Shown: in pieces, positions 15,889 to 24,097 of the stretch
How positions within the stretch are numbered: position 1 is the first letter of the stretch
Layout: each line of letters starts with the position of its first letter
From: Eggerthellaceae bacterium UBA5906
Lineage (GTDB): Bacteria > Actinomycetota > Coriobacteriia > Coriobacteriales > Eggerthellaceae
NCBI GenBank assembly: GCA_002431805.1
Contig: DJEE01000138.1
Coordinates: forward strand, 1 to 30,505
Direction of reading: 5' to 3'
Length of the DNA: 30,505 nucleotides
The notes under the pieces: model-generated
Database searches by the model: none
The model's input: the letters and a program-made list of their open reading frames with translations, nothing else
Told to the model about the DNA's origin: nothing
Translations under genes and position numbers: made by a program

Positions 15889-16842
15889 TTACAGGTCCAA
15901 GCTGTCGATGACTTCGCGCAGGGTTGCGGCGGAGTGCTTGAGCTGCTCGGTTTCCTTTTCGTTCAACGTGATGGGCACCTTGTACTCGATGCCGTCTTTG
16001 CCCACAACGGCCGGCATGGACAGTACGATGTCGTGCAGGCCGTAATCGCCGTCCAGGTAGTTCGAAACAGGAAGAATGGGCTTCTCATCTCGGGTTATTG
16101 CCTCGCAGATGCGCTTTACGGTCATGGCAATGCCGTAGTAGGTGGCGCGCTTTTTCTTGATGATCTCGTAGGCGGCGTTTTTCACGTCCTCGGCAATGCG
16201 GTCCATGTTTTCCTGGTGGTCGGTGTGGCCGCGCAGCTCACAGAACGTGTTAAGCGGAATACCGGAAATGTTTGCCAAGCTCCAAGCGGCAATCTCGCTG
16301 TCGCCGTGCTCGCCGATGATGCGCGCGTGCACGTTGCGCGGGTCTACGCCCAAATGCTCGCCGAGCGCGTACTTGAAGCGCGCGGTGTCAAGCGTGGTGC
16401 CGCTGCCCAGCACGCGTTTAGCGGGCATGCCGGAAAGTTTCAAGGCCACGTACGTAAGGATGTCAACGGGGTTGGACACCACCAGCAAGATGCCTTGGTA
16501 GTCGCGCTCGGCAATTTGCGGGATGATGGACTTGAAGATAGCAACGTTTTTGTGCACCAGGTCAAGGCGCGTTTCGCCCGGGGCTTGGTTTGCGCCGGCC
16601 GTGATAACGGTGATGGCCGCATCGTCGATGTCGGAATAGTCGCCGGCGTAGATGTTCATGGGGCTGGCGAACGGCATGCCGTGGGCAATGTCAAGCGCTT
16701 CGCCCTCGGCGCGGTCGCGGTCGACGTCAATGAGCACCATTTCGGCGAACAGGCCGGACTGCATGAGCGCAAACGCGCTGGCCGAACCGACGAATCCGCA
16801 ACCGACGATGGCCACCTTGCGGGGGTTGATGATTGCTGCCAT
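15889..16842 (-). CDS. ldh: L-lactate dehydrogenase
   Basis: The 317-residue protein has GCGFVGSASAF as the NAD-binding glycine motif at residues 14-25, then VITAGANQAPGETRLDLVHKN (mobile loop with the substrate-selecting Gln/Arg) and VSNPVDILTYV. IIGEHGDSE carries the catalytic His. Gln rather than Arg before the APGETR loop favours lactate over malate dehydrogenase. The enzyme reduces pyruvate to L-lactate with NADH in the cytoplasm. AAGGAGGG three bases before the ATG sets the start at 16842. It is monocistronic, followed by a strong terminator; a TraX-like gene lies divergent upstream. Confidence 0.93.
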   Translation of the reverse strand: MAAIINPRKVAIVGCGFVGSASAFALMQSGLFAEMVLIDVDRDRAEGEALDIAHGMPFASPMNIYAGDYSDIDDAAITVITAGANQAPGETRLDLVHKNVAIFKSIIPQIAERDYQGILLVVSNPVDILTYVALKLSGMPAKRVLGSGTTLDTARFKYALGEHLGVDPRNVHARIIGEHGDSEIAAWSLANISGIPLNTFCELRGHTDHQENMDRIAEDVKNAAYEIIKKKRATYYGIAMTVKRICEAITRDEKPILPVSNYLDGDYGLHDIVLSMPAVVGKDGIEYKVPITLNEKETEQLKHSAATLREVIDSLDL

Positions 16843-16912
16843 GTTCCCTCCTTAGCTGCGGCTTGAGGCCGCGAGGCAACCGCGCGGCTGTGGCGCAGCG
16901 CGGGAAATGTCG

Positions 16913-16920
16913 AGTATACT
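16913..16920 (+). promoter_or_regulatory. -10 element (TATACT) six bases before the TraX start codon
   Basis: AGTATACT is a palindrome, so TATACT reads on both strands between the divergent ldh and traX-like genes. For the plus gene the spacing to the ATG (16927) fits a leaderless transcript. No good -35 is visible. Confidence 0.45.
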
Positions 16921-16926
16921 TGCCGC

Positions 16927-17691
16927 ATGATACAACACGCATCCACAACTTCCGCCGCGAACCCCGGACAAAAACCGGGGCTTACCGCGTTTCCGTTGAA
17001 AGTCCTAGCCATTTTGGGCATGACCTGCAACCACGCTTGCTACATTTACTGGGACTACTTACCGCCTGAAATCGTGTGCATCTTGTTCGCGCTAGGCGGG
17101 CTTACGTTTCCCATCATGGCGTTTTTGCTAGTGGAGGGGTATCGGCATACCTCGAACGTGTTTCGGTACGGGCGGCGGCTGTTTGTGTTCGCGCTAATTT
17201 CCCAGGTGCCGTATGGGTTGTTTTTGGCGCAACAGCTTAACGTGCTGTTCACGCTGTTCATATGCCTGCTGCTTTTGTATGCGTACGACCACATGGCGTC
17301 GCGCCCGTTGTTTTGGATGCTGTTTGTGCTGGTCACGGCCATGACCATATGGTGCGACTGGGGCATTTTGGCGCCGTGCATGGTTATGGTGCTGCGCGTG
17401 GTGGAAGACAAACGGCAGCGCGTTGCGTACTCGGCGCTGCTGCCCATTGCGGCGAACGGGCTGCCGTCGCTCAGCCAGCTGATTGCGATGCCCACGCTGC
17501 AAAACCTAGCTTTTGCGCTGTATCCACTGGCAGGCTGCACCGCCACCATCCCGCTTTTATGGGCATACAACGGCGGCCGCGGACGCCCCATGAAATGGTT
17601 CTTCTACGCATACTACCCCGCACACATCGCCGTGCTAGGCCTGGCGAAGGGGCTGCTACTAGGCGACTGGAACATAGCAGCCGTCGGATAA
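16927..17691 (+). CDS. TraX family membrane protein
   Basis: The 254-residue protein has about eight membrane segments. The opening GLTAFPLKVLAILGMTCNHACYIYWD and the C-terminal KWFFYAYYPAHIAVLGLAKG are the hallmarks of the TraX family (F-pilin acetylase and its many chromosomal relatives, which are membrane acyltransferase-like). In non-conjugative genomes the role is not known; modification of a surface polymer is a reasonable guess. The start at 16927 keeps the whole first TM and has no ribosome site; a -10 box lies just upstream, suggesting leaderless expression. It converges with the LCP gene, with repeat copy A between them. Confidence 0.83.
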   Translation: MIQHASTTSAANPGQKPGLTAFPLKVLAILGMTCNHACYIYWDYLPPEIVCILFALGGLTFPIMAFLLVEGYRHTSNVFRYGRRLFVFALISQVPYGLFLAQQLNVLFTLFICLLLLYAYDHMASRPLFWMLFVLVTAMTIWCDWGILAPCMVMVLRVVEDKRQRVAYSALLPIAANGLPSLSQLIAMPTLQNLAFALYPLAGCTATIPLLWAYNGGRGRPMKWFFYAYYPAHIAVLGLAKGLLLGDWNIAAVG

Positions 17692-17709
17692 CAACCTCAC
17701 AGGTCGCAA

Positions 17710-17866
17710 CAAAGTCAGCGAGGGGCCCTGTGGTGCGTCGTATTCGCGGGAACGCGAGAGCGAAGCGTACTTTTAAGTACGTGAGCTCTTGGGTTCGTGC
17801 GAAGACGGCGTGCCACAGCGGCCCGCAGCGTCGAGTAAATTCGCCGTTCGGCAGAACGGCGAAACC
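17710..17866 (-). repeat. Structured intergenic repeat, copy A
   Basis: This is one of two copies (the other at 19652-19805). The left arm (about 17710-17741) and right arm (17805-17866) are nearly identical to copy B, while the 60-bp centre differs. The arms pair with each other around GGGCC..TGTGG(T/C).CG (17722-17741 with 17805-17824) partly through G-U wobbles. The centre forms its own hairpin (CGTACT/AGTACG, TTTTAA tip). The tail hairpin TTCGCCGTTC/GAACGGCGAA (17840-17849/17854-17863) ends five bases beyond the stop codon of the LCP gene. It also fills the gap between convergent traX-like and LCP genes. Confidence 0.8.
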
Positions 17867-17868
17867 AC

Positions 17869-19422
17869 CTAGCTCCAATCGGCGCCAAGCACGATGAGGA
17901 AGTCTTCCTCGAACAAATAGGTGTTGTTATTCTGCACCGCGCTGCCTACGCCAAGGGCTTTCACGATTGCTTCCGCCGCCTCTTTGTCGCTGGCGTCGTT
18001 GTACACCACCACGGTGTTTTTGTAGTCGAAATTGTCGGCATTGCTGGTGTTCACGCTGTAGCCCAGGCCCTGGATGCGCTCGGTGGCGTCAAGACCCGCG
18101 CCCGACACGCCATTGCCGTTGCGGATGGCCACGGTGCCGCCGCGCTTCACGGCACCTGTGCCCTCGCCCGCCGTTCCGGCGCTGGTGGCGCCGCCATCGC
18201 CTGTGGTTGCCAAGATGGTGCCCGACGTTTGGTCGACGATGTCACCGTCGGTGGGCGGCAGGCCTGCGTCAACGCGCTTCATCATGGCCTTCCACTCCGA
18301 TGTGTCGTTCACCTCGTACCACACACCGTCGATGTATTCGGACGTGGTGGGCTCCATTGCCGAATAGATGTCGGTGGCAGGGTCAAGACCTTGCATGGCT
18401 TGTGCCAGGCTTACGATGTCGGTAACGCCTAAGTCGGTGGTCACGTACTTCGAAAGCGCTTGCACGGTTGAAGCCATGGACGCGGCATCGGCGGACAGCA
18501 GCTTTTTCGCGATGGCCGACATGACCAGGCGCTGGTTTGCGGCACGATATTCGTCGCCCGGGCCGATTTCGTCATACGCGTGGCGCGCGCGGCATAAAAT
18601 GAGCGCCTGGTCGCCGTTAAGCGTTTGCAGCCCGGCGTCAAGGTGGCCACCCGCGTCTTCATCGTCGATGGTCATGGGCACGTCAACTTCAACGCCGCCA
18701 AGCGCGTCGACGATGTCGCGGAAACCGTCGAAGTTGATTTCGGCGTAATGCGAAATGTCAACACCTGCCAGCTTCGACACCGTTTGCACCGAAAGCGCCG
18801 GACCGCCGAACACGTGCGCGGCGTTGAGCTTGTTCACGCCGTATTCGCCCATGTCAATCATGGTGTCGCGATGCAGCGACACCAACGTTACCTTCTTGTC
18901 CACTGGGTCGATGCGCGCCAGCATGATGCTGTCCGTGCGGTAGCTGTCGCCGAAATCGCCCGATTCGTCGCGTTCAGCCGAGCCGTCGGTGCCCATAAGC
19001 AGCATATAGAACGGCTCTTTCGTCATGTTCGTTTTCACCAGGTATTGACCCACGTTGCCCAAGCCGGCATGCAAGTTGCCGGAAAGCACCTGCACGTACG
19101 CAAACGCGGCGCCCGCGGCAATAAGCACCACCGCCAGCGATGCGATGCCGGCGTAAAACAGCTTGCCATGCTTTTTGTGCTTGTGGGTTTTGGCGTATTC
19201 GTTGCGCGAAAGACGCGCGGCTGCCTCATCGGGCGCAGCCGAGGCGTCGGCCGTGCGCTTCGTGGGGCGCGCGGGCGTACCGCTGCCATAGCGGCTGCGC
19301 GCGTAGCGGTCTTGGGCGCGCACTTCCTGCGCGGTTGCGCGGCGGCCGGCGGATGAGTTGTTCGTTGTTGTACGGTCCGCGCCGTTGCGGTCGCGCCCGT
19401 AGCTTGTGCGTTTGGTATCCAT
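17869..19422 (-). CDS. LytR-CpsA-Psr (LCP) family cell-wall ligase
   Basis: The protein has 517 residues. An Arg/Ala-rich cytoplasmic N-terminus (1-80) precedes one membrane anchor near 85-110 (GIASLAVVLIAAGAAFAYV). The extracellular LCP domain (about 140-300) has DSIMLARIDP, LVSLHRDTMI with the phosphate-binding Arg, and FDGFRDIVDALGGVEVDVP; GDEYRAANQRLV is present as well. A Gly/Thr-rich linker and a C-terminal LytR_C domain (about 425-517, VAIRNGNGVSGAG) follow. LCP proteins move polyprenyl-phosphate-linked glycopolymers onto peptidoglycan. The start at 19422 lacks a ribosome site but lies six bases after a CACAAT -10-like box. The tail repeat copy A follows the stop directly. Confidence 0.9.
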   Translation of the reverse strand: MDTKRTSYGRDRNGADRTTTNNSSAGRRATAQEVRAQDRYARSRYGSGTPARPTKRTADASAAPDEAAARLSRNEYAKTHKHKKHGKLFYAGIASLAVVLIAAGAAFAYVQVLSGNLHAGLGNVGQYLVKTNMTKEPFYMLLMGTDGSAERDESGDFGDSYRTDSIMLARIDPVDKKVTLVSLHRDTMIDMGEYGVNKLNAAHVFGGPALSVQTVSKLAGVDISHYAEINFDGFRDIVDALGGVEVDVPMTIDDEDAGGHLDAGLQTLNGDQALILCRARHAYDEIGPGDEYRAANQRLVMSAIAKKLLSADAASMASTVQALSKYVTTDLGVTDIVSLAQAMQGLDPATDIYSAMEPTTSEYIDGVWYEVNDTSEWKAMMKRVDAGLPPTDGDIVDQTSGTILATTGDGGATSAGTAGEGTGAVKRGGTVAIRNGNGVSGAGLDATERIQGLGYSVNTSNADNFDYKNTVVVYNDASDKEAAEAIVKALGVGSAVQNNNTYLFEEDFLIVLGADWS

Positions 19423-19428
19423 ATGGCC

Positions 19429-19456
19429 ATTGTGACGGCACCACGCCGCTGCGCAA
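19429..19456 (-). promoter_or_regulatory. Putative promoter of the LCP gene
   Basis: Minus-strand TTGCGC (19451-19456), a 16-bp spacer, CACAAT (19429-19434), then six bases to the ATG. If used, the transcript would be leaderless. Confidence 0.4.
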
Positions 19457-19522
19457 CAACCGCCACAACCTCTACGGGAAACGCCCACAGGCAACACGTA
19501 TGTCGCAAAATCGCGGCCGCAA

Positions 19523-19558
19523 ACCAAAAGCCCCGAAGCGCGGACGGCGCTTCGGGGC
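19523..19558 (-). terminator. Rho-independent terminator downstream of the ion-transporter gene and repeat copy B
   Basis: A 12-bp perfect stem GCCCCGAAGCGC/GCGCTTCGGGGC (19530-19541/19547-19558) is followed on the minus strand by TTTTGGTTTG. Two further hairpins precede it on the same transcript: GAGCCAAAA/TTTTGGCTC (19591-19620) and CCCGG/CCGGG near 19632-19645. Confidence 0.85.
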
Positions 19559-19651
19559 CTGCACATGGCTTCCAGCCCGCAAAAGTTCATGAGCCAAAAC
19601 AGCCTGGCATCTTTTGGCTCATCGAGCAGCCCCGGAACTCCGGGACGCCAC

Positions 19652-19805
19652 CAAAGTCAGCGAGGGCCGCTGTGGTGCGTCGTATTGCCTTGAAGCGAGC
19701 GGGCATTGGCCTTAAGGGCCATGCCGTGAAGCTGAAAGGCAAGACGGCGTGCCACAGCGGCCCGCAGCGTCGAGTCAATTCGCCGTTCGGCAGAACGGCG
19801 AAACC
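19652..19805 (-). repeat. Structured intergenic repeat, copy B
   Basis: Second copy of the element at 17710-17866, same orientation. Arms 19664-19683 and 19744-19763 pair along 20 positions with only G-U wobbles. The centre (TTGCCTT...GGCAT..TTAAG..ATGCC...AAGGCAA) folds into a long hairpin although its sequence is unlike that of copy A. Tail hairpin TTCGCCGTTC/GAACGGCGAA lies at 19779-19788/19793-19802 and ends four bases beyond the stop codon of the ion-transporter gene. Confidence 0.8.
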
Positions 19806-19806
19806 G

Positions 19807-21081
19807 CTAACCGCCCGGGAAGCGGATGACCATGTAGATGGCGGCAATGGCCACCGTAAGCAGCATGATGGGGAAACCGCGCTTGAAGAACTGCATGAAC
19901 GTGATTTCGTGCCCGAACTTCTTGCTGATGTCGGACAACACAACGTTGGCCGATGCGCCGATAAGCGTGCCGTTGCCGCCCAGGCAAGCGCCCAGCGACA
20001 GCGCCCACCACAGCGCCGTGCCGTCAAGACCGTCGGCCTCAAGCGTAAGAATGATGGGGATCATGGTTGCAACGAACGGGATGTTGTCCAGGAAGCTGGA
20101 GATAACAGCCGAGCCGAACAGCACCGCCAGCATGGTGATCATAAGGTTGCCGCCCGTAATGTCGATAAGCCCCTGGGCCAGCATGCTGATAACGCCCGTT
20201 TCGGACATAGCGCCAACAATCACGAACAGGCCGGCGAAGAACGTGAGCGTGGTCCATTCAACACCGTGCAGCGCCTCTTCGATGCTTTCGCCGGAAATAA
20301 GCAGGATCAGGCCAGCCGCGGCAAGCGCGATGACGCACGACTCCAGGCCCAGCGCACCGTGGGTCATGAAGCCCACAACCACCAGCGCCACCATGACCAC
20401 GCTGATGTGCAGCAGGCGACGGTCCTTGATGTAGTCGTTCTCGTCAAGCTCCATGATGGCCTTACGATGCTCTTCGTTTGCCGAGATTTTGCGACCGTAC
20501 ATAACGTAGAACACGCCGATGATGGCAGCCAAGATAATGAGCACAGCGGGCGCATCGTAGGCAATGAAGTCGGCGAACGTGTAGCCGGCGGCAGAGCCGA
20601 TCATGATGTTAGGCGGATCGCCGATAAGCGTTGCCGTGCCGCCGATGTTCGACGCCAAGATTTGCGTCATGAAAAACGGCACCGGGTCGATGTCGAGCAG
20701 ACGGCACACGGTGATGGTCATGGGGCCGATGAGCAGCACGGTGGTAACGTTGTCCAAGAACGCGGACAACACGGCCGTAAGCAGCACGAACAGCACCATG
20801 ATGGTCCACGGGTTGCCCTTGGCCAAGCGCGCGCACTTAATAGCCAAGAACTCGAACACGCCCGATTGCTTCACCACGGCTACGAACAGCATCATGCCGA
20901 ACAGCACGCCAAGCGTGTTGAAGTCGATGTGCCCGATTGCCGTATCGAACGGCATGATGTGCAAGATCAGCAGCAGCATGGCACCGGTGATAGCCACAAG
21001 CGCGCGATGCACTTTCTCGGTCATGATGGCAACCATGGCCACCACGAAAACAGCGATGGAAATAATCTGACTAGTATCCAT
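19807..21081 (-). CDS. ArsB/NhaD-type (ion transporter superfamily) membrane transporter
   Basis: The 424-residue protein has about 11-12 membrane segments. The landmarks are SAFLDNVTTVLLIGPMT in the first half and SSFLDNIPFVATMIPII in the second, the paired re-entrant loop motifs of the IT superfamily (ArsB, NhaD, P-protein, CitM). SNIGGTATLIGDPPNIMIGS and GNGTLIGASANVVLSDIS are the matching repeats. Members exchange Na+/H+ or export arsenite or take up carboxylates; this one is closest in pattern to the ArsB/P-protein/NhaD branch. The substrate is not determined here. An extended -10 lies upstream and repeat copy B directly follows the stop. Confidence 0.87.
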   Translation of the reverse strand: MDTSQIISIAVFVVAMVAIMTEKVHRALVAITGAMLLLILHIMPFDTAIGHIDFNTLGVLFGMMLFVAVVKQSGVFEFLAIKCARLAKGNPWTIMVLFVLLTAVLSAFLDNVTTVLLIGPMTITVCRLLDIDPVPFFMTQILASNIGGTATLIGDPPNIMIGSAAGYTFADFIAYDAPAVLIILAAIIGVFYVMYGRKISANEEHRKAIMELDENDYIKDRRLLHISVVMVALVVVGFMTHGALGLESCVIALAAAGLILLISGESIEEALHGVEWTTLTFFAGLFVIVGAMSETGVISMLAQGLIDITGGNLMITMLAVLFGSAVISSFLDNIPFVATMIPIILTLEADGLDGTALWWALSLGACLGGNGTLIGASANVVLSDISKKFGHEITFMQFFKRGFPIMLLTVAIAAIYMVIRFPGG

Positions 21082-21163
21082 TTCCCACCGCCCTTGTTAC
21101 CTTTTTGTTCACGGGTCCTTCTTTCTTCAGCGGCGCGTTCCACACAATTTCGCGCAAGTGACC

Positions 21164-21172
21164 ACTATAGCA
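21164..21172 (-). promoter_or_regulatory. Extended -10 promoter of the ion-transporter gene
   Basis: Minus-strand TGCTATAGT; the -35 is weak. It gives a leader of about 75 nt. It is divergent from the promoter of the murT-gatD fusion. Confidence 0.5.
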
Positions 21173-21264
21173 AAACAGGTGTTCGGCGCGTGATTTCGTA
21201 AGAAAACTTCTCGGTCTTTTAACGTTGAACGTTGCGGGCGGCGGCGCACAGGCGGGTCGGGCGA

Positions 21265-21270
21265 TATACT
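21265..21270 (+). promoter_or_regulatory. -10 element of the murT-gatD fusion gene
   Basis: TATACT, seven bases before an ATG at 21278 and 34 before the better-supported ATG at 21305. No clear -35. Confidence 0.45.
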
Positions 21271-21304
21271 GGCGGAAATGAAACCGAGCTTAAGCGAGGA
21301 AACC

Positions 21305-23536
21305 ATGGGCTTGAAATTCACCGCCGCACGCGCCATAAGCGCCGTGTCCACGTGGGGCTTGAAAAACGTGTTCCACCGCCCCGCCGCGAACTTCCCGGGC
21401 AAGGTGGCGCTGTACGTTGACCCGCAGCTTATTGCGCACCTGCGTGGCAAGCTGAGCCGCGGCAGCGTGTGCGTTGTGGGAACGAACGGCAAAACCACGG
21501 TAACGAACCTGCTTGCCGACGTGCTCGAGCGCGCCGGGCAACGCGTGGTGTGCAACCGCACGGGCGCGAACCTTGACTCCGGCGTGTCAACGGCGCTTTT
21601 GCACGCCGGTACCGCCGACTGGGGCATCTTCGAATCCGACGAGCTGTGGCTGGCGAAAATCCTGCCGCAACTGCAGGCCAACTACGTGCTGCTGCTGAAC
21701 CTGTTCCGCGACCAGCTGGACCGCTGCGGGGAAATCGACCGCATTCAGGACAGCATTGTGGGGGCGCTGGGCAGCTCGCCTGAAACCGTGCTGGTGTACA
21801 ACGCCGACGACCCGCTGTGCGCGTCCATTGCCGACCGCGCGGCGCAGCTGCCGGGCCGCGAGCGCACGCACTCCATTGCGTTTGGCGTGGCCGAAAGCAT
21901 GGGGTTGGCGCAAAACACCGTCACCGACGCCACCATGTGCCAGCGCTGCTCCACCATGTTCGAATACGATTGGCGCCAGTACGGCCAGCTGGGGCAATGG
22001 CGCTGCCCGAACTGCGGGTTTGAGCGCCCGGCGCTTGATTATGCGGCCGAGGACGTACAACTTGGAGCCAACGGCTTGGCGTTTTCGCTGGTAAAGCCAG
22101 GTGCTGGCGCTGCCGGGCGTGCGGGCGCGTTTTCCGTTACCGCCCCGTTTTCCGGCGCGTACATGGTGTACAACCTAGCCGCCGTGGGCGTTGCCGCAAG
22201 CCTTTTGGGCTGCACGAACGAAGCGCTGCAAAGCGCCATAACCGCGTTCGACCCGCAAAACGGGCGCCTGCAAACCTACGACCTTTCCGGGCGTCGCGTG
22301 CTGCTGAACCTGGCGAAAAATCCCACGGGCTTCAACCAAAACTTGAAGATTGTGGCACAAGACCAGGCGCCGAAGGTGGTTGCGTTTTTCATCAACGACA
22401 AAGAGGCCGACGGGCACGACGTGTCGTGGCTGTGGGACATTGACTTTGAAGAGCTGGCGCAGGCAGGCCCGCTGGTTGCCTATGCCGGGGGCATCCGCGG
22501 ACGCGACATGGCCGTGCGCCTGAAATACGCCGGCATTGACGCAGAAGTGGTCGAAAGCGCCAATGACCTGCTGCAACGCGTGGCTCAGCAGCCGCGCGAG
22601 GTAAGCGCGTACATTATTGCGAATTACACGTCGCTGCCAGGGTGCAAGGCTGCGCTTGACGCTGCAGTTGCCGCGGGAGGCACGGTGCAACCGGCTGCAG
22701 GCGACGCACCAAAGCCGCGCGACTTTGGAACCAACGCTGCAGGCGCAAACACAACCACCGACGGCAACGCCGACGAAGCCCGCTCCCCGCTTGTGATTGC
22801 GCACCTGTTCCCCGATTTGCTGAACTTGTACGGCGACGGCGGCAACGTGCGCGTGCTGCAGCAGCGCCTGGCTTGGCGCGGCATTCCCGTAGAGGTGCGC
22901 CGCGTGTGCCACGGAGACGCCATCGACCTTGCCAGGGTTGACCTTATCATGATGGGCGGCAGCCCCGACCGCGAGCAGAAACTGGCAAGCGCCGACATTG
23001 TTGCCATGCGCGACGAGCTGGACGCATACGTGCAGGACATGGGGCCGCTGCTGGCCATTTGCGGCAGCTACCAAATGCTTGGGCGCGAATGGCTGGTAGA
23101 CGGCGAAAAGGTGCCTGGCCTGGGCATTGTGGGAATGACCACCGGGCGCCCCGGCACATCGGCCGACCGTTTGGTCAGCAACATCGTGCTGCGCAGCGAC
23201 TTGGCGGACACCCCCGTGGTGGGCTACGAAAACCACGCCGGACGCACCTATCTTGATACGGGCATGCAGCCCTTCGGCACCGTGGTGTCGAACACGGGCC
23301 TGGGCAACAACGAGGAAACGAAGGCCGACGGCGTGCGCTACAAAAACGTGCTAGGAACGTACCTGCACGGGCCGTTGCTGGCGAAAAATCCGCAAATTGC
23401 CGACTGGCTGCTTGAACGCGCGGTTGAGCGCCATGCGAAGCGCACCGGCCAGCCCGCCTTTGCGCTAGCCCCGCTTGACGACTCGCTCGAGCAGTCCGCC
23501 AACGCCTTCATGTGCGGGAAACTGGGCGTGAAGTAG
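21305..23536 (+). CDS. murT-gatD: MurT-GatD fusion: lipid II isoglutaminyl synthase (glutamine-hydrolysing)
   Basis: The 743-residue protein joins two normally separate subunits. Residues 1-455 are MurT: P-loop VVGTNGKTTVTN (57-68), a zinc ribbon with Cys212/215/234/237, and the DUF1727 part with INDKEADGHDVSWLWDID (363-380). A Pro/Ala/Thr-rich linker (about 456-494) leads to GatD: HLFPDLLNLYGDGGN, MMGGSPDREQ, the nucleophile Cys586 in AICGSYQMLG and the His688 in GTYLHGPLL. The complex uses ATP and glutamine to amidate the alpha-carboxylate of D-Glu in lipid II on the inner membrane face. GCGAGG lies before the ATG at 21305; an in-frame ATG at 21278 is seven bases from a -10 box and would add nine residues. 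Terminator at 23562. Confidence 0.93.
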   Translation: MGLKFTAARAISAVSTWGLKNVFHRPAANFPGKVALYVDPQLIAHLRGKLSRGSVCVVGTNGKTTVTNLLADVLERAGQRVVCNRTGANLDSGVSTALLHAGTADWGIFESDELWLAKILPQLQANYVLLLNLFRDQLDRCGEIDRIQDSIVGALGSSPETVLVYNADDPLCASIADRAAQLPGRERTHSIAFGVAESMGLAQNTVTDATMCQRCSTMFEYDWRQYGQLGQWRCPNCGFERPALDYAAEDVQLGANGLAFSLVKPGAGAAGRAGAFSVTAPFSGAYMVYNLAAVGVAASLLGCTNEALQSAITAFDPQNGRLQTYDLSGRRVLLNLAKNPTGFNQNLKIVAQDQAPKVVAFFINDKEADGHDVSWLWDIDFEELAQAGPLVAYAGGIRGRDMAVRLKYAGIDAEVVESANDLLQRVAQQPREVSAYIIANYTSLPGCKAALDAAVAAGGTVQPAAGDAPKPRDFGTNAAGANTTTDGNADEARSPLVIAHLFPDLLNLYGDGGNVRVLQQRLAWRGIPVEVRRVCHGDAIDLARVDLIMMGGSPDREQKLASADIVAMRDELDAYVQDMGPLLAICGSYQMLGREWLVDGEKVPGLGIVGMTTGRPGTSADRLVSNIVLRSDLADTPVVGYENHAGRTYLDTGMQPFGTVVSNTGLGNNEETKADGVRYKNVLGTYLHGPLLAKNPQIADWLLERAVERHAKRTGQPAFALAPLDDSLEQSANAFMCGKLGVK

Positions 23537-23561
23537 CCTGCACGTCCAGCTGGTTGCGTTT

Positions 23562-23584
23562 GAGCCCCCACACGGGGGCTCTTT
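23562..23584 (+). terminator. Rho-independent terminator after murT-gatD
   Basis: GAGCCCCC/GGGGGCTC (23562-23569/23574-23581), ACAC loop, followed by TTTCTG. Confidence 0.8.
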
Positions 23585-23759
23585 CTGTGCACGGTTTTGC
23601 AGCAAAATTTAGCTTGGGGAAAATCTGACCTGGACATTTAACAAGCCATCGGCATAAGCAGCCCCGTAAACCGCGCACAGAAAACATCCCTCTTTTCCAA
23701 TCGAGAGGGAGAATACTGAAGCGCTGGGGTAATTTTGTTCCATAGGCCGGAATTCCAAA

Positions 23760-23790
23760 CACAAGAAAGCCCCTCGGATGAGGGGCTTTC
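23760..23790 (-). terminator. Terminator after tRNA-Thr
   Basis: An 11-bp perfect stem GAAAGCCCCTC/GAGGGGCTTTC (23765-23775/23780-23790) is followed on the minus strand by TTGTGTTTG. The 120 bp between it and the murT-gatD terminator show no gene. Confidence 0.75.
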
Positions 23791-23799
23791 GAAAATTCG

Positions 23800-23875
23800 T
23801 GGAGCCAACGACCGGATTCGAACCGGTGACCTGCGCTTTACGAGAGCGCTGCTCTACCAGCTGAGCCACGTTGGC
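23800..23875 (-). tRNA. tRNA-Thr (anticodon CGT)
   Basis: The 76-nt cloverleaf includes an encoded CCA. Acceptor arms are GCCAACG/CGTTGGC, the anticodon stem-loop is GCGCT-CTCGTAA-AGCGC with anticodon CGT (reads ACG), and the T-loop is GGTTCGAATCC. A consensus promoter lies about 30 bases upstream and a terminator follows. Confidence 0.96.
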
Positions 23876-23904
23876 ACACGGCTTCTTGCGAAGCGCGAAT
23901 ATGA

Positions 23905-23933
23905 ATTATACCGAAGAGTCGCCTTGTTCGCAA
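23905..23933 (-). promoter_or_regulatory. Promoter of tRNA-Thr
   Basis: Minus-strand TTGCGA (23928-23933), a 17-bp spacer, TATAAT (23905-23910). Confidence 0.8.
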
Positions 23934-24097
23934 GGGACAATTGCAACTTTTCGAGCAATCACGGCCACGTTCGCCATTTCTCCACAGGTTTGCCGCCAGG
24001 AAGCGGCACCCACTTGCTAGCTTTCGCGCTCGAGAGCTTTTGCCACAAGCGCGGGCACCGTTGCCTCACGCAGCACGTAGTTGCTAACGCTGGCTCG

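Noticed and set aside
19423..21201. 592-codon plus-strand frame across the repeat and the ion transporter
   Set aside because: Opposite to a clear IT-superfamily gene and crossing a terminator and repeat copy B.
23609..23869. 86-codon frame beginning MAQLVEQRSRKAQVTGSNPV
   Set aside because: This is the translation of the tRNA-Thr gene, a well-known artefact.
23990..24007. TGCCGC/GCGGCA hairpin downstream of the APC permease as a terminator
   Set aside because: Only six pairs and no U tract; the end of the permease transcript could not be assigned.
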